NCBI RefSeq assembly: GCF_000226095.1
Contig: NC_016474.1
Coordinates: 4,402,001 to 4,466,000, forward strand
Length of the DNA stretch: 64,000 nt
Direction: 5' to 3'
Source: Thermothelomyces thermophilus ATCC 42464
Lineage: Eukaryota > Ascomycota > Sordariomycetes > Sordariales > Chaetomiaceae
The notes below the pieces were generated by a model. The model searched no databases, was not told the origin of the DNA, and saw only the letters and a list, made by a program, of their open reading frames with translations. This document shows, in pieces, positions 8,325-19,930 of this stretch (positions are counted from its first letter, which is position 1; each line of letters starts with the position of its first letter). Both the position numbers and the translations under genes were made by a program.

Positions 8325-10877
8325 TCACACGATAACGTACTCCTTGAGCGCCTCCTCGACCGCGTCTCCCGCGCACGCCTTCACGTCCACCCAGGTCTCG
8401 TAGCCCGCCGCGCTGCCCTCGGCCCGCCCGTCGGCCGCCCAGACCTCCATGAGGGCGTTCTTGAGCGCGGCGTCGACGTCGAGCGCCGCCAGCCGCTGCA
8501 CCCGCGTCTGCACCGCGTCGCCGGACGTGAAGACGTCCCAGACGGGGTCCTTGGCCTCGTACCCCATCTCGGCCCGGTGCAGGACCTCGAAGGCGCGCGC
8601 GCGCACGTCCACCACGTCCAGCTGCAGGTCGCGCCCCAGCGAGATCTCGAACCCGCCGCCGTCCCGCTGGTGCGGCTGCTGCCACCGGTGCACGTTGCCG
8701 AGCGCCACCGTCGTGCACCCGCCCTCGACGTCGCGCGTGACCCGGAACCCGGGCACCTGCGCCTGCACGTCCGTGTTGGTGTGCCCGACCAGCTTGACGT
8801 TCCACTGCCGCCAGCGGCGGGCCCCGGCGCCGTTCCACTCCGGCCCGATGGTGAGCACGCCGTCCGCCTGCGACCACGAGATGGGGGTCCGGGCGAACGC
8901 GCTGAGCGGGGGTTGGTCATCGCCGTCGTCGCCGCCGCCGTGGCGATGGTGGTCCTGCTGCTCCGGCTCCTCGACCAGCTCAAAGTGCGCGTCCCGGCCG
9001 ACGACGAGGAGGAGGGTGATCTCGGTCGGCCGCGCGGCGCCGTGGCCCGTCCTGGGCGTCGTGTCCAGCGGCACGATGGTGCCCTCCCGCGCGAGCACGG
9101 GGATCTGCGACAGGTCGCGGTGCAGGTGCATGTACCGGCCGCCGTCGTAGACCAGGTGCGGGTAGAACAGGTCGACGTACCGGCCCGGCGGCAGCCAGGC
9201 GCGCACGCGGCCCATCAGGGTGACGGTGCTGTTGGGAGACGTGATGGGGGCCACGAGGAGGTCCGGCCCGAAGTAGTACTGCGTCGGCACCGTGTAGGCC
9301 TCTTCGTCCTTCGGGTGGTTCCAGTACATGGGCTGGATGAGCGGCTCGCTCTCGTAGCTGGCCCGGATGTTCATGGTGTAGAGGAAGGGGATGAGGCGGT
9401 GGCGCAGGATGAGGAAGTCCTTCATGATCCTGTGCGCCTCGTCCTCGTAGTTCCACGGCTCTCTCGAGTTCCACGGGCTCTTGTTCGAGTGCAGCCGCAG
9501 GATCGGGGAGAAGCAGCCCAGCTGGACCCAGCGGACCGTCAGCTGGTTGGAGCGGACGCCGCCCCAATGCCCGCCGATGTCGTGGCTCCACCAGCCATAG
9601 CCGATGTTGGATGCCGTTGCGGTAAACTCGGGCTGGAACTCGAGACCTTCCCAAGTCGTCTGCGTGTCGCCCGAGAAGCCGATCGGGTACCGATGGGCAC
9701 CGGCGCCGGCGTAGCGGGAGAATGTGATGGGACGTTGGATGTCTTTCGCGTTGCGCTTACTGGTGAGGTAGTGGTAGTGATTGAGCACCCACAGCGGGTC
9801 TACGCTGGGGAGCTTGCTGCCGGTGCCTTGCTGCCAGTCGATCCACCAGAACATGACGCCCTGCTTCTCGAGGCTGAGCTTCAGAACGTCGAAGTAGGCG
9901 TCCATGAACTTGCGATCGGTGCAGTCAAACTTGATCGGTTCCTCTCGCGACGTGTCGTGATTCAGGGCCTTGGCCACCGCCGGGTACAGATCCTCATACG
10001 CCCGGATGCCGTCCGCCGGGTGGTCGTTGAGGGCCACTTTCAGGTTCCGATTACGCAGCTCCTGCAGGAACCCCTCGGGGTCCGGGAACAGCTTGCGGTT
10101 CCAGCTGTAGCCCGTCCATCCTGAGCCGTACTTGGGCGGGACGTCGTCAACCCGGTGCCAGTCCATATCCACGATGCTCGTCGTGAGCGGGATTCCTTCG
10201 CGTTTGAAGTGGTCCATAAGCTCGATGTATTCGTCGGCCGAGTATGCGTGGTACCTGGACCACCAGTTCCCCAGCACCCAGCGGGGGAGCACCGGCTGAC
10301 GCCCGGAGAGGCGGTAGAAGTCCCTGATGGCGGCCTTGTGCTCGCCGCTGTAGGCAAACACGTAACCGTCAATGCGGCCCGGCTCGCGAATGGCAATCCA
10401 CCCGTCGTCGTCAAAGAGCATAGACTTGCTGTCGTCGAGAATCGCATAAGCTTTGCGCGAGAGCACACCCGGTTCCAGGTCCACGCGGCCATAGGCGCCG
10501 TCTAGGGTCCGGGCGGTGCCGCCCAGGTCTCCATAACTCTTGCCGTCGTAATTCCAGAGGTCGGAGCCGACTCTGACGGAAAGTCCTTCCGATGAGAACT
10601 TCTTCTTGTCATAGGTGAGGTGAAAGTAGTCCGTGATGATCTCGAGACTGTCGTTTGTCTCGACAACGCGGTACTGCGGGGCATCAAAGTATCTGAATAC
10701 CGCGAACGTGGACGCGCGATCCTCGAAGCCTCCGTCCTCGGACCACTCGTAACGGATCAACCGTTCGGTGAGGAGGGTGAAGCGATAGTAAGAGGATCCC
10801 TTGCCGCCTGTCACGACGGCCTTCGGATTGGCCTTCGGATTCCTCGGGAACGTGTACCGGTACCGGCTGCTGGCCAT
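8325..10877 (-). CDS. Glycoside hydrolase family 31 (alpha-glucosidase/alpha-xylosidase type)
   Basis: One exon encodes 850 residues; the open frame extends upstream, but the first ATG is at 10877 (MASSRYRYTF). The layout is GH31: an N-terminal beta-sandwich (to about 200), a catalytic barrel containing WWIDWQQG with the likely nucleophile Asp347, and HRYPIGFSGDTQTTW with the likely acid/base Asp404, then C-terminal beta domains including a DUF5110-like part around 620-680. No signal peptide is seen, so a cytosolic enzyme is likely. GH31 enzymes act on alpha-glucosides or alpha-xylosides; the WWIDWQQG variant marks a subgroup whose substrate I cannot assign. The His/Asp/Gln-rich insert near 677-690 looks disordered. 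Confidence 0.93.
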   Translation of the reverse strand: MASSRYRYTFPRNPKANPKAVVTGGKGSSYYRFTLLTERLIRYEWSEDGGFEDRASTFAVFRYFDAPQYRVVETNDSLEIITDYFHLTYDKKKFSSEGLSVRVGSDLWNYDGKSYGDLGGTARTLDGAYGRVDLEPGVLSRKAYAILDDSKSMLFDDDGWIAIREPGRIDGYVFAYSGEHKAAIRDFYRLSGRQPVLPRWVLGNWWSRYHAYSADEYIELMDHFKREGIPLTTSIVDMDWHRVDDVPPKYGSGWTGYSWNRKLFPDPEGFLQELRNRNLKVALNDHPADGIRAYEDLYPAVAKALNHDTSREEPIKFDCTDRKFMDAYFDVLKLSLEKQGVMFWWIDWQQGTGSKLPSVDPLWVLNHYHYLTSKRNAKDIQRPITFSRYAGAGAHRYPIGFSGDTQTTWEGLEFQPEFTATASNIGYGWWSHDIGGHWGGVRSNQLTVRWVQLGCFSPILRLHSNKSPWNSREPWNYEDEAHRIMKDFLILRHRLIPFLYTMNIRASYESEPLIQPMYWNHPKDEEAYTVPTQYYFGPDLLVAPITSPNSTVTLMGRVRAWLPPGRYVDLFYPHLVYDGGRYMHLHRDLSQIPVLAREGTIVPLDTTPRTGHGAARPTEITLLLVVGRDAHFELVEEPEQQDHHRHGGGDDGDDQPPLSAFARTPISWSQADGVLTIGPEWNGAGARRWRQWNVKLVGHTNTDVQAQVPGFRVTRDVEGGCTTVALGNVHRWQQPHQRDGGGFEISLGRDLQLDVVDVRARAFEVLHRAEMGYEAKDPVWDVFTSGDAVQTRVQRLAALDVDAALKNALMEVWAADGRAEGSAAGYETWVDVKACAGDAVEEALKEYVIV

Positions 10878-11727
10878 TGTCTCTGTTCGTTTGTTTGTTT
10901 GGGCGGATGAAAGCGTGAGATCCGACTCTGGAGGGGTTGCTGTTGATTTATCTAGCAAGTATCAACAGACAATCCCCCAACTGGGACCTTGAGACCAGAG
11001 TAGAGTAGGTGTTGTTGGAGACACCGCCCTTGGACTCCCAAATACGGGTCGCGTTACCCCAACGAACAACCACCCCCGTTTCGGGCCGCTGAAACCGGTG
11101 GTCAGGTGCGCTTATCCCTGTCAACCTCGATGCGGGGGAGGAGCAGTTCGGTCTGGCCACGAGAGCACAAGAGTGCGACGGCAACCAATCACGACTCGGG
11201 TCAACCAGCCACCCGCTCCTACTGTTCTAATTCGTTCGGCCCAGGGTTAACTCAACCTCTCTGGAAAATAATATTACTTCGTACCGTGGGTGTGAACCTC
11301 CCCTCTGCCTTTGTTCCTCGTGCTTCATGTTGCGCCGGTTGTTGGTTTCATCAACGAGCTCACAGGTTTCCTGCTATAATTAACATGGAAAATGGCTTCT
11401 AGACCCTCAACGAGTGACAGGTGATCAGAAGCAAAAGCCCATGCCGTCGTAACTAGGTAGTATATGCAGGGCTGCATACCTCACTCAAATTATGCAGCGC
11501 TGCGGGATCGACCGACGAGAGAACAACTCGAGAGCATTAGCAAGAGCCCTGTGGCAGGGCGACTGACTGCCAGGCCGCGATGCAATGAAACATTGTGACC
11601 CGCGCTGTTACGACGCCATCGCTGAGAGCGCAAGATGGTATGGTGGCTTCAGCACTACCGAGGACATCAGATCGTCCGTTACGCCCACGGCACCTGACCA
11701 AAACTTGTGAAACTCACCTTCCCGCCC
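10878..11727. other. Intergenic, GH31 promoter region
   Basis: About 850 bp lie between the GH31 start and the end of the Clr5-domain gene. Short open frames here (for example 10948-11184 and 11106-11402) show no family signal. Nothing else is supported. Confidence 0.5.
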
Positions 11728-13465
11728 TCACCACATGCTCGTGTTAACATCCGTATCCAAAGGGCCATCCCACGAGTCAACCACTTCCGGTCCCTTCTGC
11801 TTGAAACCTTTTTCCGCCATTGCGAGCGTCTCTGTCTGCAGATGGGCAAACTTCTCCCTCCAATGCTCGATATCCTCAGGTTTCTGCAGGAGCCCGGGGA
11901 AGTCGACCAGTGCGAGAAGGATATCAGAAACGGCCGAACTGTGAGGGCCCCTGGCCTTCTCCAATGCAGCGTATGTCTGCAAAAAGTAGTTGACGGCCTC
12001 GTCCATGCGGCGGGTGACATAGCGGATGAAACCCATGACGAAGAGGTAGGTCGGGAGCACGCGCTGCAAGTGGGGATCTTGTGCGGAAGCGGTTGGCAGG
12101 TGCGCTCCAACGATGTCGAGGACCTCTTGCGCCTCCTCGAACCTGCGGCAAGTGATGTAGGAAGTTGCTGTGCCGAGCAGGAGGCGACAGTGGGAGGCCG
12201 TGAGGCCTTTGCTGGTCTTGGTTGTTATCTGCTTCTTCGCCCGACACGTTGTGCGCTCAATCTCATCCATCGCCGCAGGGCCCCTCAACCTGAGCGCCAA
12301 GAGATACTCGCGCAAGGCAGTTATCGTGTTGTCGTCTTCGGCATCCTCGCATTGTCGAGACTCCAGGTGGTCGAGTCGGATCTTTGCCGTTCCCTGGAGG
12401 GCCAGGAGGTACTCGGGCAGCGGAAGCGACTTGATCCTCGACCATGCTAAGCTCATGGGGTGTTTCGGGCCTAGAATAACACCACACAGCCGTGCGACAA
12501 ACTCGGCAACAGCCCGTCCCAGGGCTGGGCGCCGAGCGGACAAGTAGAAGCAGCACCGCATGAGCGCGGGGAAGACGGTGTAGTCCTGGTCCCTGATGAA
12601 CTGGGGAAGGTCGTCAAGAAGGCGATTAACCACCCTGACGACGTCGGCATCCCGGCCGGGCCAGTCCGAGACATTGCGTATCCTGTCGTACCAGGCGTTG
12701 AGGCGGGCGCTGGCTTCGACGCCGCCGCGGCCGAAGTATCGCTTGTGATCAGGTGAAAGGCGCCAAACCCCCTGTTCGAAGGATCCTTGGGTGTAATCGC
12801 GGAAGAACCGCAAGATCTCTTCGTGGACGCGGAGCTCCCGCGCGGCGTCGAGCTTTTGCGGAACAGTGGGAGGCGACGACGGTGGGGATCCTGGTGGTGT
12901 AACGCAGGTTATCTCGCCGCTGAGGTCCAACGCATCGCCGCCATGTTTTGCCCAAAAGTTAGGCGTACGGGAGAGATATCGCTCGATGTCTTCCCTGTCG
13001 CATGGGTCAACCACGGAATGCTTTTCAGAACAGTCGGGGCATCATCGCCCAGTTGGCATACCAGTCGACTGGCCGGTTCCGGAGAAAAAAAGAAGATTTC
13101 TTCCCCTGGGCATCACGCTGCTTCTTCAGCCGAAGCATGTAGGCCACCTCAGATCCCTTGTTATTCTTGTCTATGCCCCACCGTCTTATCCTCGTCCTGT
13201 ACATCTTCGGCCTGTGGAGGGAATTCGTCAGTTCTCACCACTTATTATGGCCAATTTCAGGTTTACTTTGAGGGACTCCTAGGCGAACGCACGTCGCGAA
13301 GAAAAAGTGGTTCAGGGCCATGTATTCCATCACTTCATTCAGCGTGAGTTTTTCGTGCAGATATAGCCGGGTGATGGTTTCCTTGTGTTCCTGCCATTCC
13401 TCCGCGGTGTGGGTGTAGAGGTCCTGCATGCTTGGCTTGATGATCCCGGTCTTGGATGGGACCAT
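11728..13465 (-). CDS. Clr5-domain protein with a helical (TPR-like) C-terminal region
   Basis: Three exons (13465-13293, 13211-13062, 12994-11728) give 529 residues. Intron 1 is GTGCGT to CACAG (81 nt, CTGAC branch); intron 2 is GTATGC to GACAG (67 nt, TTGAC branch); both junctions keep frame. The Clr5 domain spans about 21-73 (EEWQEHKETITRLY, then FFFATPKMYRTRIRRWGIDK across the first junction), a fungal domain named after the Neurospora cellulase regulator CLR-5-like proteins. RPVDWEDIERYL follows the second junction, a usual continuation. The rest is alpha-helical and probably TPR-like around 330-500. A DNA-binding or regulatory role is commonly proposed for the domain, but no target is known. 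A GTGAGG overlapping the stop could be a further donor, so the C-terminus is slightly uncertain. Confidence 0.82.
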
Positions 13466-15465
13466 TTTTGGAAAAGTTGGAAACTGGCACAAGAACGCGA
13501 CAGGCGGAACCGTCGTAGCCGGCTGGGAAGGAAGACCGAAGTGATTTCAAATACGGACGTATTTCGCTGTTCTTCTTCAATCTGTGTTCCATCCTGCAGA
13601 CAGAGGTCAAAGTTGCCGCGGGCTTACTGATTATGTGCGAGTTGTACGGATCGATCTTGGCCCGGTGCCACGGCACCTCGATGAGGCGGAGCCCAAAGGG
13701 GCTCAACCTGAATGGCTGAGCTTCCAGGGCCTCGAACGCCATCGGGAACTTTGGCTGTGGGGCGCCCGTGGTATCTCGCTCGGTGTGGGGCACAGAATGC
13801 CCTTGCATAAACCACAGCCAATAGGATGTCGTGCAAGGGCCCAGCAGATCGTCCCATCGTCGACTTGGTGCTGGCGCACCGCTTTCTCTTCTGATGGGAT
13901 CCACGTCGTCTTCAGCAGCTAAATAAATGTACTGTATCAAAAACTGACTTAATTAGCTGAGGTGACAGCTCCGCCCCGGTTCGTTTCTCAGCATCGGGAC
14001 GGGGGTGCTGCAGGATTGCTATCGGTTGCGGGAAAGAGTGATGCTCGCGATTGCGGCATGTGAATGCTAGAAGAAGAGCTTGGCTTCCGTATCTTTCTTT
14101 GAGACCGCAAACGGTTGCGCAACGCAACGCCCGGAGAAATGATGCGTCTGGCCAGAATATCGGCATTAGACGCGCACCCGCTCCCCAAAAAAGGGATGTT
14201 TTGCGATCCACTTCTTGTCAGGAGCGAAGCTCAGTTACTGGGTTTAGGATGGCGGCCAACGCTCTTCGTGGCGTGCGACCCCGCAAAGCATCTACTGTAC
14301 TCCGTACATACCTCGCTAATCTGTTCCCTGTCAACGCCTATAAATCAGCGATCCAATGCTTTCTGGAATGGTCTAACACTCGTCGCACGTGCGGCAGCCG
14401 CTTTTGCCACCGCCTCGAGCAGAGCCGCTGGCAGAGCCGCTGGCTTGCTTCGACATCGGTGTACAGAAGGCAGCGGAACATCTGGTAACTTGGCAAGGGG
14501 CCTCTATTTTCTGGATTCACCCTTGATCACCATGAATGGTCTTTAACCTGGAACCAATACCGAACGAGCATTTGGGAGGTGGTGGTAATCACGAAGCGAG
14601 CTGTAATAGACGTGGATATTACTCGTGGGACGTGGTACGGCGAGATAGCTTGCTGGGCGAAGCAAAGGGTTTGCTGTGGTGGGCATCGCCCAAGTTGTTG
14701 AGGAGGGCCGCTGCATCAACGCTGAGCAGTTCCTGGATGCCTCTGAACCCATCCTAGACACCGCAACACCCGACGGCCGGTTGTAAGCCGGATGCAGACA
14801 GGTTCTCTCCATGAATACTTCGTTGTGGAAAGACCGGAGAATGCCGCAGCGAGAGTGGCACCATTGCTCCGTAGGCATAAGGCTCGGAGGTGGGAGAGGA
14901 GTATCAAGAGTTCAAGGGGAACGATGGGCTTAAGTAGGGATTGCTGTTCACTCATAGGAAGCGATAGTTGGAAACGAACGAAGCGATTTACAAGTCTCCA
15001 TGATGGCTGTCAAGGTATGTACCTATAATTGCGTTTTCGGCATCATTCCCATCCCACTTCTGGGCCTTGGCGATCAGAAGCCAGGGAGGGGGCTGCAGCT
15101 GCACGCCCCACACAGGCCAGCGGCCCGCGGCAACTGAAGCAGTATCCGGTGGTTGCGGGGGGGCTGGCCAAGCACTGCTAGCGAAGTACCGGTCAGCTAA
15201 CGGACCATCAAGCAGATGTCACTGCTTCGCGCTTGCAACGGCCCTCGTTCTCCACGCTCAGGAGACGTCGCCGCTCAACGACTGTTCCCCACAGTCGCGC
15301 GATAATGCAGTTGAACAAAGAACGCCAGCGAAAAGTCCGCAACGCATTGCATAGGTCGCTTCCTCGAGAAGATACGCCAGAGCACGCGCTGTAAGTCGGC
15401 TTCCGGTGTCTTTTCCGTCGTATTCGCCATGTATTTTCATGAAGTTAATAGCACGCCGCTCATGA
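13466..15465. other. 2-kb gene-poor stretch
   Basis: Several open frames of 60-200 residues overlap on both strands (for example 13335-13940 minus and 14051-14546 plus), but none shows a family motif, consistent codon bias or convincing introns. It may hold 5' UTR of the Clr5 gene and decayed sequence upstream of the F-box-like relic. Confidence 0.4.
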
Positions 15466-16067
15466 ATGCGCCGCCGACTCCGCAGATGGACGCGCAATCA
15501 ACAATTGTCTCCGCTTCTCCGCCTACCGCCCGAGCTCCGCAACCGAATCTTCGAACTCGTCCTCAACGTCGGCCAGATCAACGTGTGCTTCAAGAGATGG
15601 GAACACAGGCTGCGGATCAAACCCGGAAATCCCGGGCATCGGTACTACGAGACGATCGAGGGCGGTTTCTATTGCCGCATCCTCGAGAGGAACCAGAACC
15701 CGTGGAAAGCCCATCGTGATGGACCCCCACCGCGTCGTGGCATGACGCTGCTATCCCCCGTCTGCCGCCAACTTTACCACGAAACAGCCCTGCTGCCCTT
15801 CCGCCTCAACGCCTGGTCGTTCGAGTCGTTGCGAGTACTGGACCGCTTCGTCATGAAGGAAAAGAGGCTACCGCGGCCGCAGCGCCGCGCCATCCGGCTG
15901 CTCTATACCCAGACCGTCCTCCCACGCCCGTGGAGAGGTACTTTGGTGCCCTGGAGGTGATCGTACTCGAGACCGGGCTTACGATGGTGAGGCGTGTCGA
16001 GGACGACCCCGAGCACGGGAATCGCAAAGTGGTCGGCTGGGATCTCTCGTACACAAAGCTGAAGTAG
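15466..16067 (+). pseudogene. F-box-like fungal protein gene with a frameshift
   Basis: The frame from ATG 15466 carries the hallmarks of a large fungal F-box-like family: LLRLPPELRNRIFELVL (17-33), then LLSPVCRQLYHETALLPFRL and a helical RRAIRLLYTQT stretch. The frame runs to a stop at 15960, but from about 15928 the expected continuation (PVERYFGALEVIVLE) is in the frame two bases on and runs to a TAG at 16065-16067. A single-base loss near 15920-15935 explains this; no usable intron lies there. It is either a young pseudogene or an assembly error. Such proteins are usually taken as substrate receptors of SCF ubiquitin ligases or as domesticated paralogues; the target is unknown. Confidence 0.7.
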
Positions 16068-17502
16068 CGTGGACACGGTGGGTTTGCTGCCTGCATCGGT
16101 TTCGCGACCAGCTATTTACCGAGAAATCTTCGGGCTTGGACCCTGTCCCCGCTGCGTAATTTCCTAAGGAGCCGCATCTCCCGAGTTTCATACGCAATTG
16201 GAACCAGAAAAATGCTCATCTCAAGCTCTATGAAGGCCAAAGAAGATTATCCGTTTTCAGAAGTTCTCGGCTCTCGTCGGGGATTGACGAGAGCGCTGCT
16301 GCCGTTCAACCGGCTTGCCTCCTGATTCTTGATATCCACTGGGGGCGAGATAATGGAAATTAAAGCACGGAATCAAAAAATAGCTCGCGAGGCGTTCGGA
16401 GGGATACTATCTAATCGATTTTGATTTTTTTTTTTTAGGTCTTTGTGAGCTAATTATGACTTAAGCCGTTGGATAGCTTTATGGCGACAGCGTTTGGCGG
16501 CGTGTGAGGCCGCAGTTTATACCCGTTCCCGTTTCGCTTTTCTCCTATCGCGCATTCCGTAGACTATTGAAGAAGCGGGCTGATACGGGCTCCTGTTGCT
16601 ACTACGTCTCTAAGTTTTTACCAGGGACTAAGGGGGTTTTGGGCTGCTCTGGCTGAGAATGATTTCGTGATTAGTAGAGGGACAAACAATGTTGAGACGA
16701 TTATAAAGGATTCCTTCGTATAATACCTCACAGTTTCGGAGCTGGGTCACATTACCCATGAGATGGTTTAACGATACAGATCGTTTGGAAAATCTCCCGG
16801 CCTCTTAGACGCTTGTGTCCAGGCCTATGGTCGGAGCACAGGTATCCCGGAGAAAGCTAATTATGTAGTATCTGTGCTCCAGTGGTGAGCTCGGCGAGAC
16901 CGGCATCGCAAGGGGTATGGGCCTGGCGAATGCCCCCTCTGTTCACCTCGTGTTCCATCCACAGGACACCACAGATAGAGCCTTGTTATCCAAGCTCCGG
17001 AGGCAGGCCAGTCAGCTTACGACTTGTACGCCCCTTCTGGTGCAAGGGCTGTTAACAGTCTTGCCGGATGTTGCTGCCGCTCTCTAGGAGCCGAAGCCCG
17101 GGCGGGGTTCGAATGCCGCCCCGTCCCAGCTCCAACGCCACGGCGCTGACAACATCACAAAGAGAGCCGATTTCGACAAGTACCACCGCCAGAGGAACTT
17201 GTTCTGGCCGGACCCGGACCAGGTCTGAAACCAAAAGATTTGGGTAGTATTAGGGTGCGGTGCTGCCGGTGCGCTGGTGGACAGAGCCATCCAGGCGGTG
17301 GCATGATATGTGCTTACGGCATCAAGAATTTATCAGACGAGTTATCATGCACGCATGAGGGTGACTGGCAGGGTTATGACGGGTTGCTCTAAATGATCTG
17401 TGACAAAGAATGGAAGATCCAAGAAGTATTCTTTCAGTGAAGCCATGATCCCGGTCCCTAGATCTATGAAATAATAGTGTCTCTCTCATATCTCGGGTCA
17501 AC
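16068..17502. other. Intergenic, no gene seen
   Basis: About 1.4 kb without a supported gene. A perfect 9-bp inverted repeat (GGAGCACAG at 16833-16841, CTGTGCTCC at 16872-16880) with a 30-nt loop is the only structure noted. A T tract lies at 16426-16437. Base composition is lower in GC than the genes, but without a RIP pattern. Confidence 0.45.
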
Positions 17503-18888
17503 TCAAGCATCCTTGGCGTATACGCCCTTCAGGAACTCCTCGACCTTGGTGAACTTGTAGTCGGGGAAGATGCGGTTCCACTCGTCCGACACGACGGAAC
17601 CGCCCTCGGCGATGCTGAGCAAGAGACCGGTGAAAACCTGGCGTTCGAACGCCCGTTTCTCCTCCGCGGATGCATTAAAATTTGGCCAGTTGAATTTGGG
17701 AATCCATGAGTCCGGGATCTTGCCGGCCTTTGCGTCATCGATGCTGATAGTGTCCACCCGGTACCGTTTTCCTGTTCCCCCCTGTCAAAACTCGGTGCCA
17801 TTGTCGCGCCCCCCGGGGGGGGGGGGGGGGGGGGGGGGGGGAAGGAGGGGGGAGAGAGGAGGGGCCAGAACACCGCCCATATTTTTTGGACTTACCCGTA
17901 AGTTTCTCGCCTATGGCCACCTCTTCAGCGCGGGACAAGGTGTCGCCGTTGATGCCGCCGATCTCGGGCCACTCGCCCTCGTAGTCAATGGCCTTCACCA
18001 CAATGTTGGCGATGTCGTGGACCGCGGTGTAGCTAACCCGGCTGGTGAGGTCGCCGACAACGCGGATCCAACCTTCATCATGGTTAGTCGGCAGGATGCT
18101 CCTGCGGGTCTCGACGAACTTGGCCGTCTGGCGGCCGCCACCGTGGTAGTTCATAAACCATCCGGGCTGGAAGAGTGTATACTCAATGACCTGGAGAACC
18201 GTAATGAGGTCAGAATCGGTTTCTGATCACGTCTCGGACAAGTGCGAGAAGAATTCGGGGAAAGCTTACCTTTTTGTTCTTGTTCTTCTCCCGCAGGTAG
18301 CTTCGGATATCGAGCTTGATACGATAGAAGTCAAGATGCTTGAGATTGCCACTGAGAAATGGGGTTACAGGTCATTGATTAGAACCATCACGTGTCGTAT
18401 GGTGACGGCCGGCCAAGGAGGGTCACGTTTGCACTTACACTGCCCACTCGCTGGGAGCAAACCTCTTGACGCCGGCTTCAATGGCGGCATCAATCAAGTT
18501 CTTTTGCTCGGCAAAATCTGCCTCGGTGTGTAGAACATTGAAGGACAGGACGGTATGGACACCCTGGAGGGCTCGGACAAGACCCTTTTTATCCTGATAG
18601 TCCACCTTGACCCACGCCGTGCCTTTGGGAACATCTTCCGGGGCCGCATCCTTTGGAGATGTTAGCGAGCCGGCAAGGCGGGAGACAGAGTTTGAGAAGA
18701 AAAAAAGGGGGGGGTGGTTGCTCAGCATACTCTCCGGGAGAAGATGACGACCTCATGCTTTGCAGCAGCCACGAGGACATCAATGACCTCATTGGCGAGC
18801 TCTGGTTGACAGGTCAGCGTCGAGGGAGCCCAGGATGAACGCAGGCAGAGAACTAACGCGAAGCACCAGCAATGGCGACCTTGACCAT
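17503..18888 (-). CDS. NmrA-like / isoflavone reductase-like NAD(P)-binding protein
   Basis: I rebuild six exons: 18888-18858, 18801-18731, 18650-18439, 18351-18270, 18190-17896 and 17771-17503. All five introns are GT-AG (56-124 nt); four show clear CTAAC or CTGAC branch points and every junction keeps frame, giving 319 residues. The N-terminus MVKVAIAGASQLANEVID is a beta-alpha-beta nucleotide-binding start, with the Gly motif reduced to GAS. FAPSEWAV, YTLFQPGWF and the C-terminal half match the NmrA/isoflavone reductase-like (atypical short-chain reductase) family. Members are either redox sensors that bind NAD(P) without catalysis or reductases of small aromatics; which applies is not decidable here. 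Intron 5 holds a 27-G homopolymer. Confidence 0.88.
17815..17841. repeat. G27 homopolymer inside an intron
   Basis: Twenty-seven consecutive G on the + strand (C on the transcribed sense strand) lie in intron 5 of the NmrA-like gene, preceded by six C. It could form quadruplexes and is prone to replication slippage, so its exact length may be unreliable. Confidence 0.85.
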
Positions 18889-19930
18889 GGTGGACGATGG
18901 CAAAAGAGGGGTTTAGCTGAACAAGCGACTTGGTAATGGGGGAGGTTTGAGAAACGCAGTTGAACACTCTATGCTGTCTCGATGTTGGTGTGCGGATTGG
19001 GTAAGTAGGGCAACTAACTCAACGAGTGCCGGCAGAGTTCACAGCTTTATAGACTCGTGTGTACGGACTATATCGTACCCCGGCGTGGTGGAAAGTCTCC
19101 GAGAGCAGTCGGGATTGATTTGATCGATCTCGGTACCTTGACGGCTTATCGCATGAAACACACGTGTGCGGTTCGCCACGGTGGTGGAAAGGGACGGGAG
19201 GAGAAGGGAGCCTAAACGGTGACGAGGTACTAAGACGGTAAGCTAGCTGCAAGGGGTCCGACCGGGCAGCCGTCAAATCCGCAGTGAAGCTCGAGCTACA
19301 TTCCTAATACTATTGGCGGTCTGAAAGGACAGGACCGTAGGGAGGAAGGCACACGCGATGCTCGGCTGATCCTCCTTGACGCGGTCATGGCACAGAGGTA
19401 ACCCAAGGTAACCATGGCAAGCAGGCATTGTGGCTCCCCAGTTCAAGAGCCAAGTGTAATTACTTGATGATACCACGGGCTCGGACCAGGGTTTGGCGAG
19501 GAGGGAAACCGACCTACTTGCCGGAAAAGGAAAGGTAGGTATTTTGCACGCAATTCCTACTTGTACCTTACGCAGGTCCTGATGAATACAAGATATCTTG
19601 TCAGCTGAGGCGCGGCTGGCGGTCAGGTGCCTCACCATCAGCCTATGGCCTTTGCTGATTAATACCAATAGATGAGACTAGTTATGCTGACACTGTCGCG
19701 ATTTGGGTGTTCCACTTTCCGCGAAACTTCATTTTCTACCAACTTGCATCGCTCTACCTAAATCCTGTCTTTTTTTTAGCCCCCGCACTCTATTTCCAAC
19801 CCCGCCCTCGCTAACAGCAATGCCAGTTACGCACGTCATCAGTTATTAGTCATAATCCCCTATCTCCGAAGTTTTGGACATGCAGAATGATGCCGATGAA
19901 TGATGGAACCGTGCTGATGATGAAGATTGA
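18889..19930. other. Intergenic, NmrA-like promoter
   Basis: About 1 kb between the NmrA-like start and the AKR stop. Open frames at 19019-19276 and 19273-19668 (minus) have no family signal. Nothing else is supported. Confidence 0.5.

Noticed and set aside
8577-10124. 515-residue open frame antisense to the GH31 gene
   Set aside because: GC-rich codon bias on the minus strand keeps this frame open; its translation is Ala/Arg/Val-rich and has no family motif.
13335-13940. 201-residue minus-strand open frame upstream of and overlapping the Clr5 gene
   Set aside because: It overlaps Clr5 exon 1 in another frame and has no family signal or supporting splice sites.
14051-14546. Overlapping open frames of about 145 residues on the + strand
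   Set aside because: Two frames are open over the same DNA, no motif is visible and codon use is unbiased.
16833-16880. 9-bp perfect inverted repeat as a transposon end or terminator
   Set aside because: Too short, with no target duplication and no adjacent gene end.
17099-17135. tRNA-like GGTTCGAATGCCGC (B-box resemblance)
   Set aside because: The bases around TTCGAAT do not form a 5-bp T stem, and no A box, anticodon arm or acceptor pairing can be found on either strand.
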